Both the position numbers and the translations under genes were made by a program. From positions 1 through 64,000 of the forward strand of contig NZ_CABVLY010000008.1 in the NCBI RefSeq assembly GCF_902498995.1: DNA of 64,000 nucleotides, in the 5' to 3' direction. A model generated the notes under the pieces. That model saw nothing but the letters and a program-made list of their open reading frames with translations, ran no database searches and was not told the DNA's origin. How positions within the stretch are numbered: position 1 is the stretch's first letter; each line of letters begins with the position of its first letter. Positions 34,423 through 43,861 of this stretch are shown one piece after another. The DNA comes from Burkholderia anthina (GTDB lineage: Bacteria; Pseudomonadota; Gammaproteobacteria; Burkholderiales; Burkholderiaceae).

Positions 34423-35270
34423 TTCCACCCCTTCGATCAAGTATCAGTTGGCGAAGCAAAGTAAGGTCATCGTTACATGGCGAACAACGAATTTTTTGAG
34501 AAGTACTAACCGATCGATCGACGCGAATATTCGCCGGTAATACGCCATCCGTCAAAGAAAATAAATGGGTTCCAATTCTTCGTGCGACGAGCATGATCCG
34601 TTCCCGAGCGTGACGAAGGAAATCGCATGCATCGCTCGAATCGACAGCGATGGTATGTCGGTGAGAGTGACGTTCCGATGACGCTCGGATGCGTCGGATA
34701 ACGAACCGACGTGTGTGCCGGTTCGGGTGTCGATGCGAGCCGTCGAAGCAGGGCGCGATTCCGGAATCGTCTCGTAAGCATCACGACGGCCGCGAAAGCG
34801 TGTGAGGGGAAACGCGCGACATTGCGGCGGGCATCGGACGATTCCGTTCGAGACCGGCACGTGTGTCGCGAATGCGCGCAAGTCACGGGTCGGCTTACGC
34901 CGGCATGTCCGTGAACGGCTCGCCGTCTTCGCGCTCGACGGACCGGTGCCGCTTGTGCCGGTCGAGCGCGCACGGTTGCGCACCTTCCGCTGCCGCTTCG
35001 GCTATCGCGGCGTCGGCCAGTTTCCTCGCGTGCTGAATAGACGGTTTGTCGCGCGGTAAGATAGCCCCGTCAAGGCGAAAAACGAGGACGACCGGCCAGC
35101 AAAAATGACGCCGTCGCATGCCCGTGCCGGGGCCGCGACAGGCACGCTCGATCGCTCGCCGGCCCGTTCGGACGTTTTCCGCGAAAATCCGGTGCAGGAC
35201 AGTATCGCCCGGCGCCCGTCATCGCGTATGTCGATGCCTGTGCCGGGCGTATCGACGCCAACAGAAAACA
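34423..35270. other. 848-bp region with no firm gene
   Basis: AT-richer between 34440 and 34720. The only plausible coding segment is a short minus-strand frame (34895-35119, listed separately). Otherwise nothing recognisable; it may be decayed acquired DNA around the phage-type gene. Confidence 0.4.
34895..35119 (-). CDS. Possible small hypothetical protein
   Basis: 74 residues from an ATG at 35119. The part after residue 20 looks coding: DKPSIQHARKLADAAIAEAA followed by a charged LDRHKRHRSVEREDGEPFTD tail, with GC-rich third positions. No ribosome-binding site stands out and no family is recognised. The gene ends 151 bases before the FAD oxidoreductase start on the other strand, so the two would be divergent. 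Confidence 0.35.
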   Translation of the reverse strand: MRRRHFCWPVVLVFRLDGAILPRDKPSIQHARKLADAAIAEAAAEGAQPCALDRHKRHRSVEREDGEPFTDMPA

Positions 35271-36605
35271 ATGACGACAACTTATCCGCTGCATGATGCA
35301 TTGAGCCGTGCCGATACGGCGTTTCCGGCCGAGGCCGACATCGTGATCGCCGGGGCCGGCATCATGGGCTGCGCGGCCGCGTACTATCTCGGGCTGCGTG
35401 GCCTGAAGGCCGTCGTGCTCGACAAGTCGCGCATTGCCGGCCAGCAATCGACCCGCGCATGGGGTTTCGTGCGCCAGCAGGGCCGCGAGTCCGCCGAAGT
35501 GCCGCTGATGATGGCCGGCATGCGGATCTGGGAAGGGCTCGAGCAGGCGCTCGGCTTCGACCTCGAATGGCGGCAGGGCGGCTGTCTGTATATGGCCGAC
35601 AACGACGACGACTGGTCATCGTTCCAGGCATGGCTCGCCGTCGCGCGCGAGCACGGGCTCGACACGCGCACGCTCACGCGTGCGGAAATCGACGCGCGCG
35701 TGAGCGGCCTGTCGACGCAGGCGCGCACGCTCGGCGGGTTGTACACCGCGACTGACGGGCAGGCCGAGCCGCGCCGTGTGGCCGCCGCGTTCGCGGCGCG
35801 CGCGGCCGAAGCCGGCGCGCGTTTCTTCGAAGGCTGCGGCGTGACCGCGATCGAGACGGCCGGCGGCGCGGTCGCCGGCGTCGTGACCGAGCGCGGCACG
35901 ATCCGCACGCGGCGCGTGATCTGCGCGGCCGGCGCGACCAGCTTCCGGCTGCTCGACGGCGTCGGCATCCGGCTGCCGCAGCAGGCCGTGCGCGGCACCT
36001 GCATGCGCACCAACGTGCTGCCCGAGGTATCCGCGTCGACGATCTGGGGGCATGGGCTCGGCATCCGGCAACGCAAGAACGGCGCGATCAATCTCGCCGA
36101 CGACATGCAGGTCGACGTCGACCTGACGCTCGGCCACCTGCGCGGATTGAGCCTGTTCTGGCCGGAGTTCTGGTCGCAGCGCGAGAAATTCCGGCTGCAT
36201 CTGAATACGGCGGCATGGCGCGATGCCTGCGCGCGCATCGGCGGCCGGGTCGACCCGATCGAGCCGCGCGATCCGCAGCCGCAGCCGAATCGCGCGCATG
36301 CGCCGCGCGCGCTCGCGAAGCTCAAGGCGATCTTCCCCGCGCTGAAGGACGCGCAGATCGTCGAGGCGTGGGCCGGCCTGATCGACGTGCTGCCCGACGG
36401 CATTCCGGTGATCGATGCGCCCGGCACGCCGTCCGGGCTCGCGATCGCGACCGGGTTTTGCGGACACGGCTTCGCGATGGGGCCGATCGTCGGCCGGCTG
36501 CTGGCCGAATGGGTCGATACCGGCGCACCGTCGCTCGACCTGTCGGCGTTCCGTGCGCAGCGTTTCGTCGACGGCACGATGGTGCGGCCGCGCAGCATGC
36601 TGTAA
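35271..36605 (+). CDS. FAD-dependent amine/amino-acid oxidoreductase (DAO family)
   Basis: 444 residues. FAD motif IVIAGAGIMGCAAAYYLGLR with acidic VVLDK, then QQSTRAWGFVRQQGRESAEV as in glycine oxidase/sarcosine oxidase-like enzymes. The C-terminal half has VEAWAGLIDVLPDGIPVIDA and the FAD contact GFCGHGFAMGPIVGRLLAEW. It should oxidise an amino acid or methylamine with FAD. The ATG at 35271 is chosen because the upstream frame (to 35118) has no coding features. Neighbours do not define the substrate. Confidence 0.88.
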   Translation: MTTTYPLHDALSRADTAFPAEADIVIAGAGIMGCAAAYYLGLRGLKAVVLDKSRIAGQQSTRAWGFVRQQGRESAEVPLMMAGMRIWEGLEQALGFDLEWRQGGCLYMADNDDDWSSFQAWLAVAREHGLDTRTLTRAEIDARVSGLSTQARTLGGLYTATDGQAEPRRVAAAFAARAAEAGARFFEGCGVTAIETAGGAVAGVVTERGTIRTRRVICAAGATSFRLLDGVGIRLPQQAVRGTCMRTNVLPEVSASTIWGHGLGIRQRKNGAINLADDMQVDVDLTLGHLRGLSLFWPEFWSQREKFRLHLNTAAWRDACARIGGRVDPIEPRDPQPQPNRAHAPRALAKLKAIFPALKDAQIVEAWAGLIDVLPDGIPVIDAPGTPSGLAIATGFCGHGFAMGPIVGRLLAEWVDTGAPSLDLSAFRAQRFVDGTMVRPRSML

Positions 36606-36665
36606 CGCCAGCACCCGCAGGTTCCCGTCGTAGAATCGAGCCCGCATCGTTCAGGAGAATCCTCG

Positions 36666-37790
36666 TTGGCAACGCCTTCCCAGCGCCGTTCGTTGCGCTT
36701 GCGTCTGCGTCGCGCCCGTGATCCGTGGCAGGCGCCGCGCACGCGCACGCTGTTCACCCGTCCCGCGACGTCGCCGCGCCGTACGCTGCTGTTCCGTCTC
36801 GGCGCGGTCGTGCTGTTGTGCATGCTCGCGTTCCTCGTGCTGTATCTCGACCGCGACGGGCTGCGCGATTCCACCAAGAGCACGCCGATGAACGTCGCCG
36901 ATCTCGTGTACTTCACGATGGTCACGGTCGCGACGGTCGGTTACGGCGACATCGTGCCGGTCACGGCGCGCGCGCGTCTGCTCGACGCGTTCTTCATCGT
37001 GCCGATCCGCATCGGCATCTGGTTCATCTTCCTGGGCACGGCATATCAGTTCGTGATCCAGCGCGTCATCGAGGAATTCCGCATGAAACGCCTGCAGAAA
37101 CAACTGTCCGATCACATCGTCGTGTGCGGTTACGGCCTGTCGGGATCGATCGCCGTGCGCGAACTGCTCGAAAGCGGCGTCGATCCGTCGACGATCATCG
37201 TGATCGATGCGCAACAGCAGGCGCTCGAGGCCGCGACGTCGCTCGGCGTGACCGGGCTGCTCGGAGACCCCGCGCACGAGGATCTGCTGCAGCAGGCGCA
37301 GGTGCGCGCGGCGAAGGCCGTGATCATCTCGGTGACCGACGATCCGACCGCGATCCTGCTGACGCTGTCGGTGCGCAGCATCGCGCCCGAGACGAAGATC
37401 GTCGTGCGCATCCAGGAGAACCTGTATCAGCGGCAACTGCGGCAGGCCGGCGCCGACGTGATCGTGTCGTCGACGAAGATCGGCGCGTTGCTGCTCGCGG
37501 ACGCGGTGCATAGCCGCTACATCGTGCCGTTCGTGAACGACATGCTGTCGACGCGCGGGCGGGCGACGCTGCTGGAGCGCGAGGCGCTGCCGCACGAGAT
37601 CGGCTGCATGACGAACGTCGTGCCCGGCGCGATCGTCGTCGGGCTCGATCGCTGCGGGAAGATTCTTTCGTTTTACGAGGATCCGCCGTGCCGGATCGAG
37701 GCGGGGGATACGCTGGTCGTGATTCAGTCGGCGAGGATTCCCGATCCGGATATCGATGGTGTTGGGCGCGGCACCGGGCCGCGACCCTGA
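36666..37790 (+). CDS. Potassium-channel-like protein with TrkA-N/RCK domain
   Basis: 374 residues, TTG start with AGGAGA upstream. TM1 about 45-62, pore loop with selectivity filter TVATVGYGDIVPVTA (TVGYG), TM2 about 115-135 (FFIVPIRIGIWFIFLGTAYQ), then an RCK/TrkA-N Rossmann domain (HIVVCGYGLSGSIAVRELLE) and a TrkA-C-like end. It forms a K+-selective pore in the inner membrane gated by nucleotide or ligand at the RCK ring. The positive Arg-rich N-terminus lies in the cytoplasm. No cation pump genes accompany it. Confidence 0.9.
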   Translation: MATPSQRRSLRLRLRRARDPWQAPRTRTLFTRPATSPRRTLLFRLGAVVLLCMLAFLVLYLDRDGLRDSTKSTPMNVADLVYFTMVTVATVGYGDIVPVTARARLLDAFFIVPIRIGIWFIFLGTAYQFVIQRVIEEFRMKRLQKQLSDHIVVCGYGLSGSIAVRELLESGVDPSTIIVIDAQQQALEAATSLGVTGLLGDPAHEDLLQQAQVRAAKAVIISVTDDPTAILLTLSVRSIAPETKIVVRIQENLYQRQLRQAGADVIVSSTKIGALLLADAVHSRYIVPFVNDMLSTRGRATLLEREALPHEIGCMTNVVPGAIVVGLDRCGKILSFYEDPPCRIEAGDTLVVIQSARIPDPDIDGVGRGTGPRP

Positions 37791-38152
37791 GCGCATGGGG
37801 GCGACGTTCGGCGCCGCATCGATCGCGTTTCCCATCATGCTCGGCGTGCGGTTCTGTCGCTGGATGCGGACTGCGGAATCATGTCGTGACGCGTCGATCG
37901 GGTGTTCAGTCCCAAAGGCCCGCCGGCATGTGCAAGAATGATTCTTGCCGCTACGCTTGACTCGACCAGTGGGTCGGCGACACGTCCGCAAACCCGGATT
38001 CGGAAAACGCGTTGCCAGTGCGATGGGCGATGTCGCGACGGGCTCGCGATGGCGCGTAGATTGTGGGCGTTCGGCACACGCATCGCGGCCGCAGATTGGC
38101 GCGGGTTGCGAGATATTTGGACCGAGCAGGCTGACCTTACAGGAGAGACGAT
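37791..38152. other. 362-bp gap
   Basis: No supported ORF; only background reading frames. It must contain the promoter of the M17-like gene, which is not clear by eye. Confidence 0.4.
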
Positions 38153-38758
38153 ATGGATCCTCGACAGATCATCGGTAGTTGGCGGGATGTGTCCTTCGAG
38201 GTCGCGGCATGGGATGGCGTCGGTGCACAAGTCGATCTCTCCTGCGGCTGCATGTTCGCCCACGAGGCGACGGCCGACGGCCCGACGGGCGGACTCCACC
38301 ATCTCGACGTCGCCCTCCTGGGTGCACTCACCGACCTGCGGCGCGAAGGTCATTTTCTTGCCGCGCCGATGGAAACGCTGTTGATCGACCTCCCGCCCGC
38401 CGGCATTGCCGCGCGCATCATACTGCTGGTCGGACTCGGTGATCCGGCAAGCTGGACGATCGAAAGAACCGCGGATGCCGCCGCCACGGCCGCGCGGACG
38501 GCGATGCATCACGGCGTCGAAAGCGCAGCCTTTGCGCCGAGCGTACTCGACGGCGGGCTGACGACCGCGGCCACCGCAGGCATGCCGCAAGCCATGGTGA
38601 GCGCCGTGGTGGCCGCGATCGACACCCGGTATCGGCTCGCGGAGCGCGGTCTTGCTGCGCCGCCGTCACTGCGCCGCTGGGTTTTCGACGTGGGCGCGGC
38701 GCGCTTCGACGGCGCCGTGGAGCATTTCGGCAACGCGCTGGCCGCTGCACGGACTTGA
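38153..38758 (+). CDS. Stand-alone M17 leucyl-aminopeptidase N-terminal (macro-like) domain protein
   Basis: 201 residues with AGGAGAGA before the ATG. The middle part, HHLDVALLGALTDLRREGHF and LLVGLGDPASWTIERTADAA, resembles the N-terminal domain of leucyl aminopeptidase (PepA), which in that enzyme binds nucleic acid or helps assembly. The metal-binding C-terminal peptidase domain is absent, so it cannot be a peptidase. An ADP-ribose or DNA-binding role, as for PepA in recombination and regulation, is possible. The C-terminal VFDVGAARFDGAVEHFGNAL closes the domain. Confidence 0.75.
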   Translation: MDPRQIIGSWRDVSFEVAAWDGVGAQVDLSCGCMFAHEATADGPTGGLHHLDVALLGALTDLRREGHFLAAPMETLLIDLPPAGIAARIILLVGLGDPASWTIERTADAAATAARTAMHHGVESAAFAPSVLDGGLTTAATAGMPQAMVSAVVAAIDTRYRLAERGLAAPPSLRRWVFDVGAARFDGAVEHFGNALAAART

Positions 38759-38878
38759 CCGACTCGATCCGGTCGGGCGCGAACGATCCGGTATCGCATC
38801 TCGATGGCGCGCCATGACCAGGCAGCCTCCGCTTGATATGCCACCCTCTGTTTTTTAGCTTGGTCACCGAGGAGACAC

Positions 38879-40357
38879 ATGCAATCCAGGTCGGCGGCTC
38901 CCTATACCATCGTCGTGATCGGCATCGTGGTGGCTTGTGCATTGATGGGTCTGTGCGTGCTGCAACTGTTCCAGAGCCGCAACGACGCGCTCGAGCGGGC
39001 GAGCGAAACCTCCCGCAATCTCGGCCTGGTTGCCGAGCGAGACATCCAGCGCAACTTCGAACTCTACGACCTGTCGTTGCAGGCGGTCATCCAGGGGCTT
39101 CGCCGCCCCGACGTGATGAATGCGCCGCCGGGCTTGCGGCGCGCCGTGCTGTTCGACAACGCGATGACCGCACGATTTCTCGGCTCGGTGCTGGTACTCG
39201 ATGCCGGCGGCAACATCGTCCTCGATTCGGCCAACGACGTGCCGCGTCACGGCAATTTTGCCGATCGCAAGTACTTCACCGTCCATCGCGACGATCCGAA
39301 TGTCGGGCTCTACGTCAGCGATCCGTTTCCGTCGCGCCTGCGCGGGGGCACGCCCAGCATCGGGCTCACCCGGCGGATCTCGACCCCGGACGGCTCGTTT
39401 GCCGGCGTCGTGCTCATCGCGGTCAACCTCGAATATTTTCATCAACTGTTTGCCGGCCTGTCGCTCGGGCAGCACGGTGCGATCTCGCTGATCGGCAACG
39501 ACGGCGTGATGGTGATGCGCCACCCGTACGACGCCCGCACCATCGGTCGCGACATCAGCCATGCCGCGGCCTTCCAGCGGTTCCGGGCCGCGCAGGAAGG
39601 CGTGTTCTCGGAAACGTCGTCGCTCGACGGCATGCGTCGTCTCTACTACTTCAGGCACCTGCCGAAGCTGCCGCTGATGATCATGGTCGCGGAAGCGGAG
39701 CCGGATATCTATGCGGCGTGGCGGCATCGGGCCGTGACGATCGGCGCGCTGGTGGCGGTGTTCGGCGCCGCGTTCATCGCGGTGTCCGTCATGCTCGGCA
39801 CGCAACTGCGGCGTCGCATGCGCGCCGAGTCGGAACTCGTGCTGCTGGCGCGCACCGACGGCCTCACCGGCCTGAACAATCGCCGCAGTTTCGCGGAAGT
39901 GCTCGATCGCGAATGGCGTCGCGCACGGCGATCGCGATCGGTTTTCTCGTTGCTGTTCGTCGATGTCGACCGCTTCAAGGCCTATAACGACACCTACGGC
40001 CACCAGGCGGGCGACGACGCGCTGGCAGCGGTCGCGCGCTGTATCGGCGACAACATCCGCCGGCCGGCCGATACCGCGGCCCGTTACGGCGGCGAGGAAT
40101 TCGTCGTGCTGCTCCCCGATACCTGCGAGACGGGCGCCACCCGGATTGCCGAACGCATTCGCGCGGCGATCGACGGGCTGCCGCTCGAGCACGCCGGCAG
40201 CGAATACGGGCACGTCACCGCCAGTATCGGCCTCGCGAGCTGGACGCCCGAGCACGATGCGCAAGCCGAAGCCGTGATCAAGGCCGCCGACGAGGCGCTG
40301 TACTACGCGAAGGCGAACGGTCGAAACAGGGTGGCCGCCTTTCGCGCGGCGGCGTGA
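38879..40357 (+). CDS. Diguanylate cyclase with periplasmic Cache sensor
   Basis: 492 residues. TM1 about 9-30, a double-Cache-like periplasmic domain about 40-275, TM2 about 284-308, then a GGDEF domain about 325-490. The active site reads GGEEF at 404-408 (intact A-site), and the inhibitory RxxD (RPAD) is at about 395-398. It should make cyclic di-GMP in response to a small extracellular ligand, with product feedback. No phosphodiesterase partner is nearby. A hairpin and the MFS gene follow. Confidence 0.93.
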   Translation: MQSRSAAPYTIVVIGIVVACALMGLCVLQLFQSRNDALERASETSRNLGLVAERDIQRNFELYDLSLQAVIQGLRRPDVMNAPPGLRRAVLFDNAMTARFLGSVLVLDAGGNIVLDSANDVPRHGNFADRKYFTVHRDDPNVGLYVSDPFPSRLRGGTPSIGLTRRISTPDGSFAGVVLIAVNLEYFHQLFAGLSLGQHGAISLIGNDGVMVMRHPYDARTIGRDISHAAAFQRFRAAQEGVFSETSSLDGMRRLYYFRHLPKLPLMIMVAEAEPDIYAAWRHRAVTIGALVAVFGAAFIAVSVMLGTQLRRRMRAESELVLLARTDGLTGLNNRRSFAEVLDREWRRARRSRSVFSLLFVDVDRFKAYNDTYGHQAGDDALAAVARCIGDNIRRPADTAARYGGEEFVVLLPDTCETGATRIAERIRAAIDGLPLEHAGSEYGHVTASIGLASWTPEHDAQAEAVIKAADEALYYAKANGRNRVAAFRAAA

Positions 40358-40485
40358 CGCAGGTTGCTGCGCACATGTGCGTGACCGGTCGACGCGCGCG
40401 GGCGGCAACGTTATGACGTACACCGAATAATTTATCGATTTATATCGGTTGGGATAACCGGATCGCAAGAACAGAATCTTCGCTT

Positions 40486-40520
40486 CCGGAACCCGGCGGC
40501 ACGTGCGTGCCGGGTTCCGG
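40486..40520 (+). promoter_or_regulatory. 12-bp perfect stem-loop ahead of the MFS carrier gene
   Basis: CCGGAACCCGGC (40486-40497) pairs with GCCGGGTTCCGG (40509-40520); the loop contains GCACGTGC, itself self-complementary. It ends 46 bases before the MFS ATG and follows an AT-rich, promoter-like stretch (40425-40455), so it may be a leader structure rather than a terminator of the upstream gene. Confidence 0.5.
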
Positions 40521-40566
40521 TCTCCATGTGGACATCGCCGGGTATCCGGCGAAACAAGGGAATGCG

Positions 40567-41997
40567 ATGAGTTCGATCGATCTGAATGCCGCTATCACGC
40601 CGGTTTCCGCGCCCATCCGCTCCGCGAGCGACGTGGCGCGCCTGATCAATACGACGGACAGCTCCGTCAGCCATGCGCGGATGATCGTGCTGCTCGCGCT
40701 CGGCGGCGTGTTTCTCGATGCATACGACCTGACGACGTTGTCCTACGGCATCGACGACGTCGCGCGCGAGTTCGGCCTGACGCCCGCGCTGACCGGGCTG
40801 GTCGGGTCGGCGATCATGATCGGCACGATCTTCGGCAGCCTGATCGGCGGCTGGCTTACCGACAAGATCGGCCGCTATCAGGTGTTCATGGCCGACATGC
40901 TGTTCTTCGTGATCGCGGCGATCGCGGCCGGGCTCGCGCCGAACGTGTGGGTGCTGATCGGCGCGCGCTTCGTGATGGGGCTCGGCGTCGGCATCGACCT
41001 GCCGGTTGCGATGGCGTTTCTCGCGGAATTCTCGAAGTTCAACGGCCGCGGCAACAAGGCGTCTCGGCTCGCCGCGTGGTGCCCGATGTGGTACGTGGCG
41101 TCGTCGGTCTGTTTCCTGTTGATCTTCGGGCTGTATTTCCTGCTGCCGGCCGAGCATGCGGGCTGGCTGTGGCGCGCGTCGCTGATCTTTGGCGCGGTGC
41201 CCGCGCTCGTCATCATCCTGGTGCGCAACCGCTTCATGAACGAATCGCCGCTGTGGGCGGCGAATCAGGGCGACCTCGCCAATGCCGCGCGCATTCTTCG
41301 CGAGTCGTACGGGATTCACGCGCACGAAGCGGACGATGCGCCGCGCGCGCCGAGCCAGCTGCCCGTGCGGATTCGCGTGCTGTTCCAGCGCCCGTATCTG
41401 GGCCGCACGATCGTCGCCAGCGTGATGAACCTGTGCATTCCGTTCGAATACACGGCGATCGCGTTCTTCCTGCCGTCGATCCTGTCGCAGTTTCTCGGCG
41501 CGGGCGTGTTCGAGACGATCGCCGCGTCGCTCGCGCTGAATGTCCTGTTCGCGTTGACCGGCGGCTTGCTCGGCATGCGCCTCGCGTATCGATATCCGTC
41601 GCGCCACGTCGCGATCGCGGGCTTCGCGCTGCAGTTCGTCGCGCTCGTTGCACTCGCGCTGGCCGGACATCCGCACGGCGCGGTCGCGATCGGCGTCGTG
41701 CTGCTGATGCTCGGCACGTGGCTGTTCGCCGAAGGCTTCGGGCCGGGCGCGCAGATGATGATCTATCCGACGCTGTCTTACCCGGCGGCGATCCGCGGCA
41801 CCGGGGTCGGCTTCGGGCGTTCGCTGTGCGGCATCGGGCAGGCGCTTGCGCTGTTCGTGCTGCCGATCCTGCAGGCCCGGCTCGGCACGGACATGTTCTG
41901 GGTCGTGGCGGTCAGCGCGGTCACGCCGATCGTGTTTCTGCTGATCGTGCGTCATGAACCGACGGCGCGCGATATCGACGACGAGGCGGCCGCGTGA
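40567..41997 (+). CDS. MFS transporter (metabolite:H+ symporter type)
   Basis: 476 residues, AAGGGA before the ATG; the ORF open from 40507 is not coding upstream. About 12 membrane helices; motif A GGWLTDKIGRYQVFM and the DAYDLTTLSYGI start resemble sugar/aromatic-acid symporters. The conserved acidic-to-basic pattern RFVMGLGVGIDLPVAMAFL in helix 4 fits substrate import. The substrate is unknown; genes around do not form a pathway. Function as uptake carrier is inferred from family. Confidence 0.88.
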   Translation: MSSIDLNAAITPVSAPIRSASDVARLINTTDSSVSHARMIVLLALGGVFLDAYDLTTLSYGIDDVAREFGLTPALTGLVGSAIMIGTIFGSLIGGWLTDKIGRYQVFMADMLFFVIAAIAAGLAPNVWVLIGARFVMGLGVGIDLPVAMAFLAEFSKFNGRGNKASRLAAWCPMWYVASSVCFLLIFGLYFLLPAEHAGWLWRASLIFGAVPALVIILVRNRFMNESPLWAANQGDLANAARILRESYGIHAHEADDAPRAPSQLPVRIRVLFQRPYLGRTIVASVMNLCIPFEYTAIAFFLPSILSQFLGAGVFETIAASLALNVLFALTGGLLGMRLAYRYPSRHVAIAGFALQFVALVALALAGHPHGAVAIGVVLLMLGTWLFAEGFGPGAQMMIYPTLSYPAAIRGTGVGFGRSLCGIGQALALFVLPILQARLGTDMFWVVAVSAVTPIVFLLIVRHEPTARDIDDEAAA

Positions 41998-42084
41998 AAG
42001 GCGGCGTGAGCGCGGCAGGCGACATGCGTGGTCGGCGCGTCGCCGGGTTCGCGAGCGGATCTGCGGCGTGCGTGGATTGACGGG

Positions 42085-42849
42085 TCAACGCGTGGAGAAG
42101 GGCGTCAGGCCGGACTCGATCAACCATTGGCGCGCGATCGCCGTGCATGGCGACGGGCGCTCCAGGGTCGGAAAATGGCCGCACCCGTCGATCGATTCGA
42201 AACGGGCATGCGGCATCGATGCGGCGATGCGGCGGCCCACGTCGGCGGGAACGAAGCGGTCGGCGTTGCCCCAGACGAGTAACGTCGGGATCCGCGTCGA
42301 TGCGAGCGCAGACCAGCGATCCATCCGCGTCGCCGTCGCATCGGATTGCCGAGCGAACATGTCGGCGCCGGCGTCGCGCGCCATCTGCACGAATGTCGCT
42401 CTCGCCGCGATGTCGTCGGCGGGGATGGCGTTCCCGGCGAATTCGGCGATCACGCGTTCATGCTCGCCGGAGCGGATTCTGCGACTCGTGGCGCGCGCCG
42501 ACGCCGGATCCGGATGGGCGCCGGGCTGACAGTTCATCAGCCAGAGGCCGCGAACGCGATCGGGCATCCTGGCGAGCACTTCGAGTGCCAGGCAGCCGCC
42601 ATACGCGGTGCCTGCGAGGATGAACGGCCCTTCAATGACGGACAGCAGGTGCTCGGCGCTTTCCGCGAAGGTCGGGTACGAAAGCACGTGCACCGACGGC
42701 AACACCAGATCGCTCAGCCCGTCGACCTGCGCGGCATACATTCGTGCGTCGCATGGCATGGCCGGCAGGAAGACGATCGGCAGCGGCATCGTGGCAGGCG
42801 GGTTCATTCGAGGTGGGTGGTTTGCCGGTGAGAGGCGGTGCGGGGCCAT
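42085..42849 (-). CDS. Alpha/beta hydrolase lacking the nucleophilic serine
   Basis: 254 residues, ATG 3 bases after the stop of the MarR-GNAT gene (TAGCCGATG), so translationally coupled. The alpha/beta fold is clear: PIVFLPAMPCD at the start, ILAGTAYGGCLALEVLAR at the nucleophile elbow, PTLLVWGNADRFVP for the acid, and GCGHFPTLE with the catalytic His. The elbow GTAYGG carries Ala82 (codon GCG) where active members have Ser in GxSxG. The rest of the triad is intact. It is probably inactive as a hydrolase, or a recent point mutant; a binding or regulatory role is possible. Confidence 0.85.
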   Translation of the reverse strand: MAPHRLSPANHPPRMNPPATMPLPIVFLPAMPCDARMYAAQVDGLSDLVLPSVHVLSYPTFAESAEHLLSVIEGPFILAGTAYGGCLALEVLARMPDRVRGLWLMNCQPGAHPDPASARATSRRIRSGEHERVIAEFAGNAIPADDIAARATFVQMARDAGADMFARQSDATATRMDRWSALASTRIPTLLVWGNADRFVPADVGRRIAASMPHARFESIDGCGHFPTLERPSPCTAIARQWLIESGLTPFSTR

Positions 42850-42852
42850 CGG

Positions 42853-43830
42853 CTAGCCGCCGGATTTTCGCCGGCTGAAGCGCTGCTCGACGACCTCGGT
42901 TCCCCATTGCGAGCCTGCCGATTCGCCGGTCAGCGCAAAGCCGAACGATTCGTACAGATGACGTGCCGAATCGAGCCCCTTGAATGTCCAGAGATACGTT
43001 TCGTCGAACGGCTGCGCGTCGACGAACTGCATGGCAAGCGTCATGAGCTGCCGCCCGATGCCGGAGCCGCGCAACGCATCGTCGACGATGAACCAGCGCA
43101 AGTGCGCGACGCCCGATACCTTGTCTCCGTCGATGGCGAGAGAGGCGAGCGTGCGGCCGTTTTCCGCGCAGAGCCACAGCGCCTTGCCATCGGCTGGGAG
43201 CGCGCCCGCAAATGCCGCGAGTTCGGTCGCAACCTTCTTCTCGAAGAACGCGCCGAATCCCCAGTGCTCCGAATAGAACCGCGCGTGAAGGCTTGCTATG
43301 TCGCCGATGCAGCCGGGCTGGTAGCCGTCGAGGATCTGCGGCGCGTTCTGTTTCGCGGCGAGCGGCTTTGCGACGTTGTCCTGCGCCAGCGCGTCGCTAT
43401 AAAGCGCGAGCGAACGGATCAGGTTTTGCTGGTCCGCCGGCACCATGCGGCGCAGCGCATTCGACACCTGACGGGTCGCGAACTGGTCGATCTTCTTCCG
43501 GAGCTTTTGCCCGTCGGCGCTCAAATACAACTCGGTCGCGCGCGCATCGTCGGGCGAGATGCGGCGCGTCACGAAGCCGGCCGCTTCCAGCCGGGCAAGC
43601 TGTCGGCTCGTATTCGATTTGTCGAGCCGCAGGATATTGCCGAGATCCTTTGCGCTGATGCCGGGCGCCATTCCGATTTCGAGCACGGCGTGAACGGCCG
43701 ATGGCGCGAGGTCGCTGTCGGCCAATGTCGTGCGCATGAAGCCCAGTTCACGAACCAGTTTCCGGGAAAAATCGCGAAGTTCCAGGATTGTCGCGTCGCG
43801 GGTCTTGGCGGGAATATCGATGAGATCCAT
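42853..43830 (-). CDS. MarR regulator fused to a GNAT acetyltransferase
   Basis: 325 residues. N-terminal MarR winged HTH (about 25-110: SAVHAVLEIGMAPGISAKDL, LDKSNTSRQLARLEAAGFV, SPDDARATELYLS). C-terminal GNAT domain (about 160-320) with RWFIVDDALRGSGIGRQLMT, the acetyl-CoA motif A, and YESFGF near the end. Such bifunctional proteins are known to control neighbouring genes and acetylate a small substrate. Its promoter carries a dyad that fills the 17-base spacer. It heads an operon with the alpha/beta hydrolase. Confidence 0.92.
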   Translation of the reverse strand: MDLIDIPAKTRDATILELRDFSRKLVRELGFMRTTLADSDLAPSAVHAVLEIGMAPGISAKDLGNILRLDKSNTSRQLARLEAAGFVTRRISPDDARATELYLSADGQKLRKKIDQFATRQVSNALRRMVPADQQNLIRSLALYSDALAQDNVAKPLAAKQNAPQILDGYQPGCIGDIASLHARFYSEHWGFGAFFEKKVATELAAFAGALPADGKALWLCAENGRTLASLAIDGDKVSGVAHLRWFIVDDALRGSGIGRQLMTLAMQFVDAQPFDETYLWTFKGLDSARHLYESFGFALTGESAGSQWGTEVVEQRFSRRKSGG

Positions 43831-43861
43831 GATCAGCCCGGAAAAGTTGCGGTCCGCAAGC

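Noticed and set aside
41954..42529. 191-codon + strand ORF after the MFS gene
   Set aside because: Shadow of the alpha/beta hydrolase gene on the other strand.
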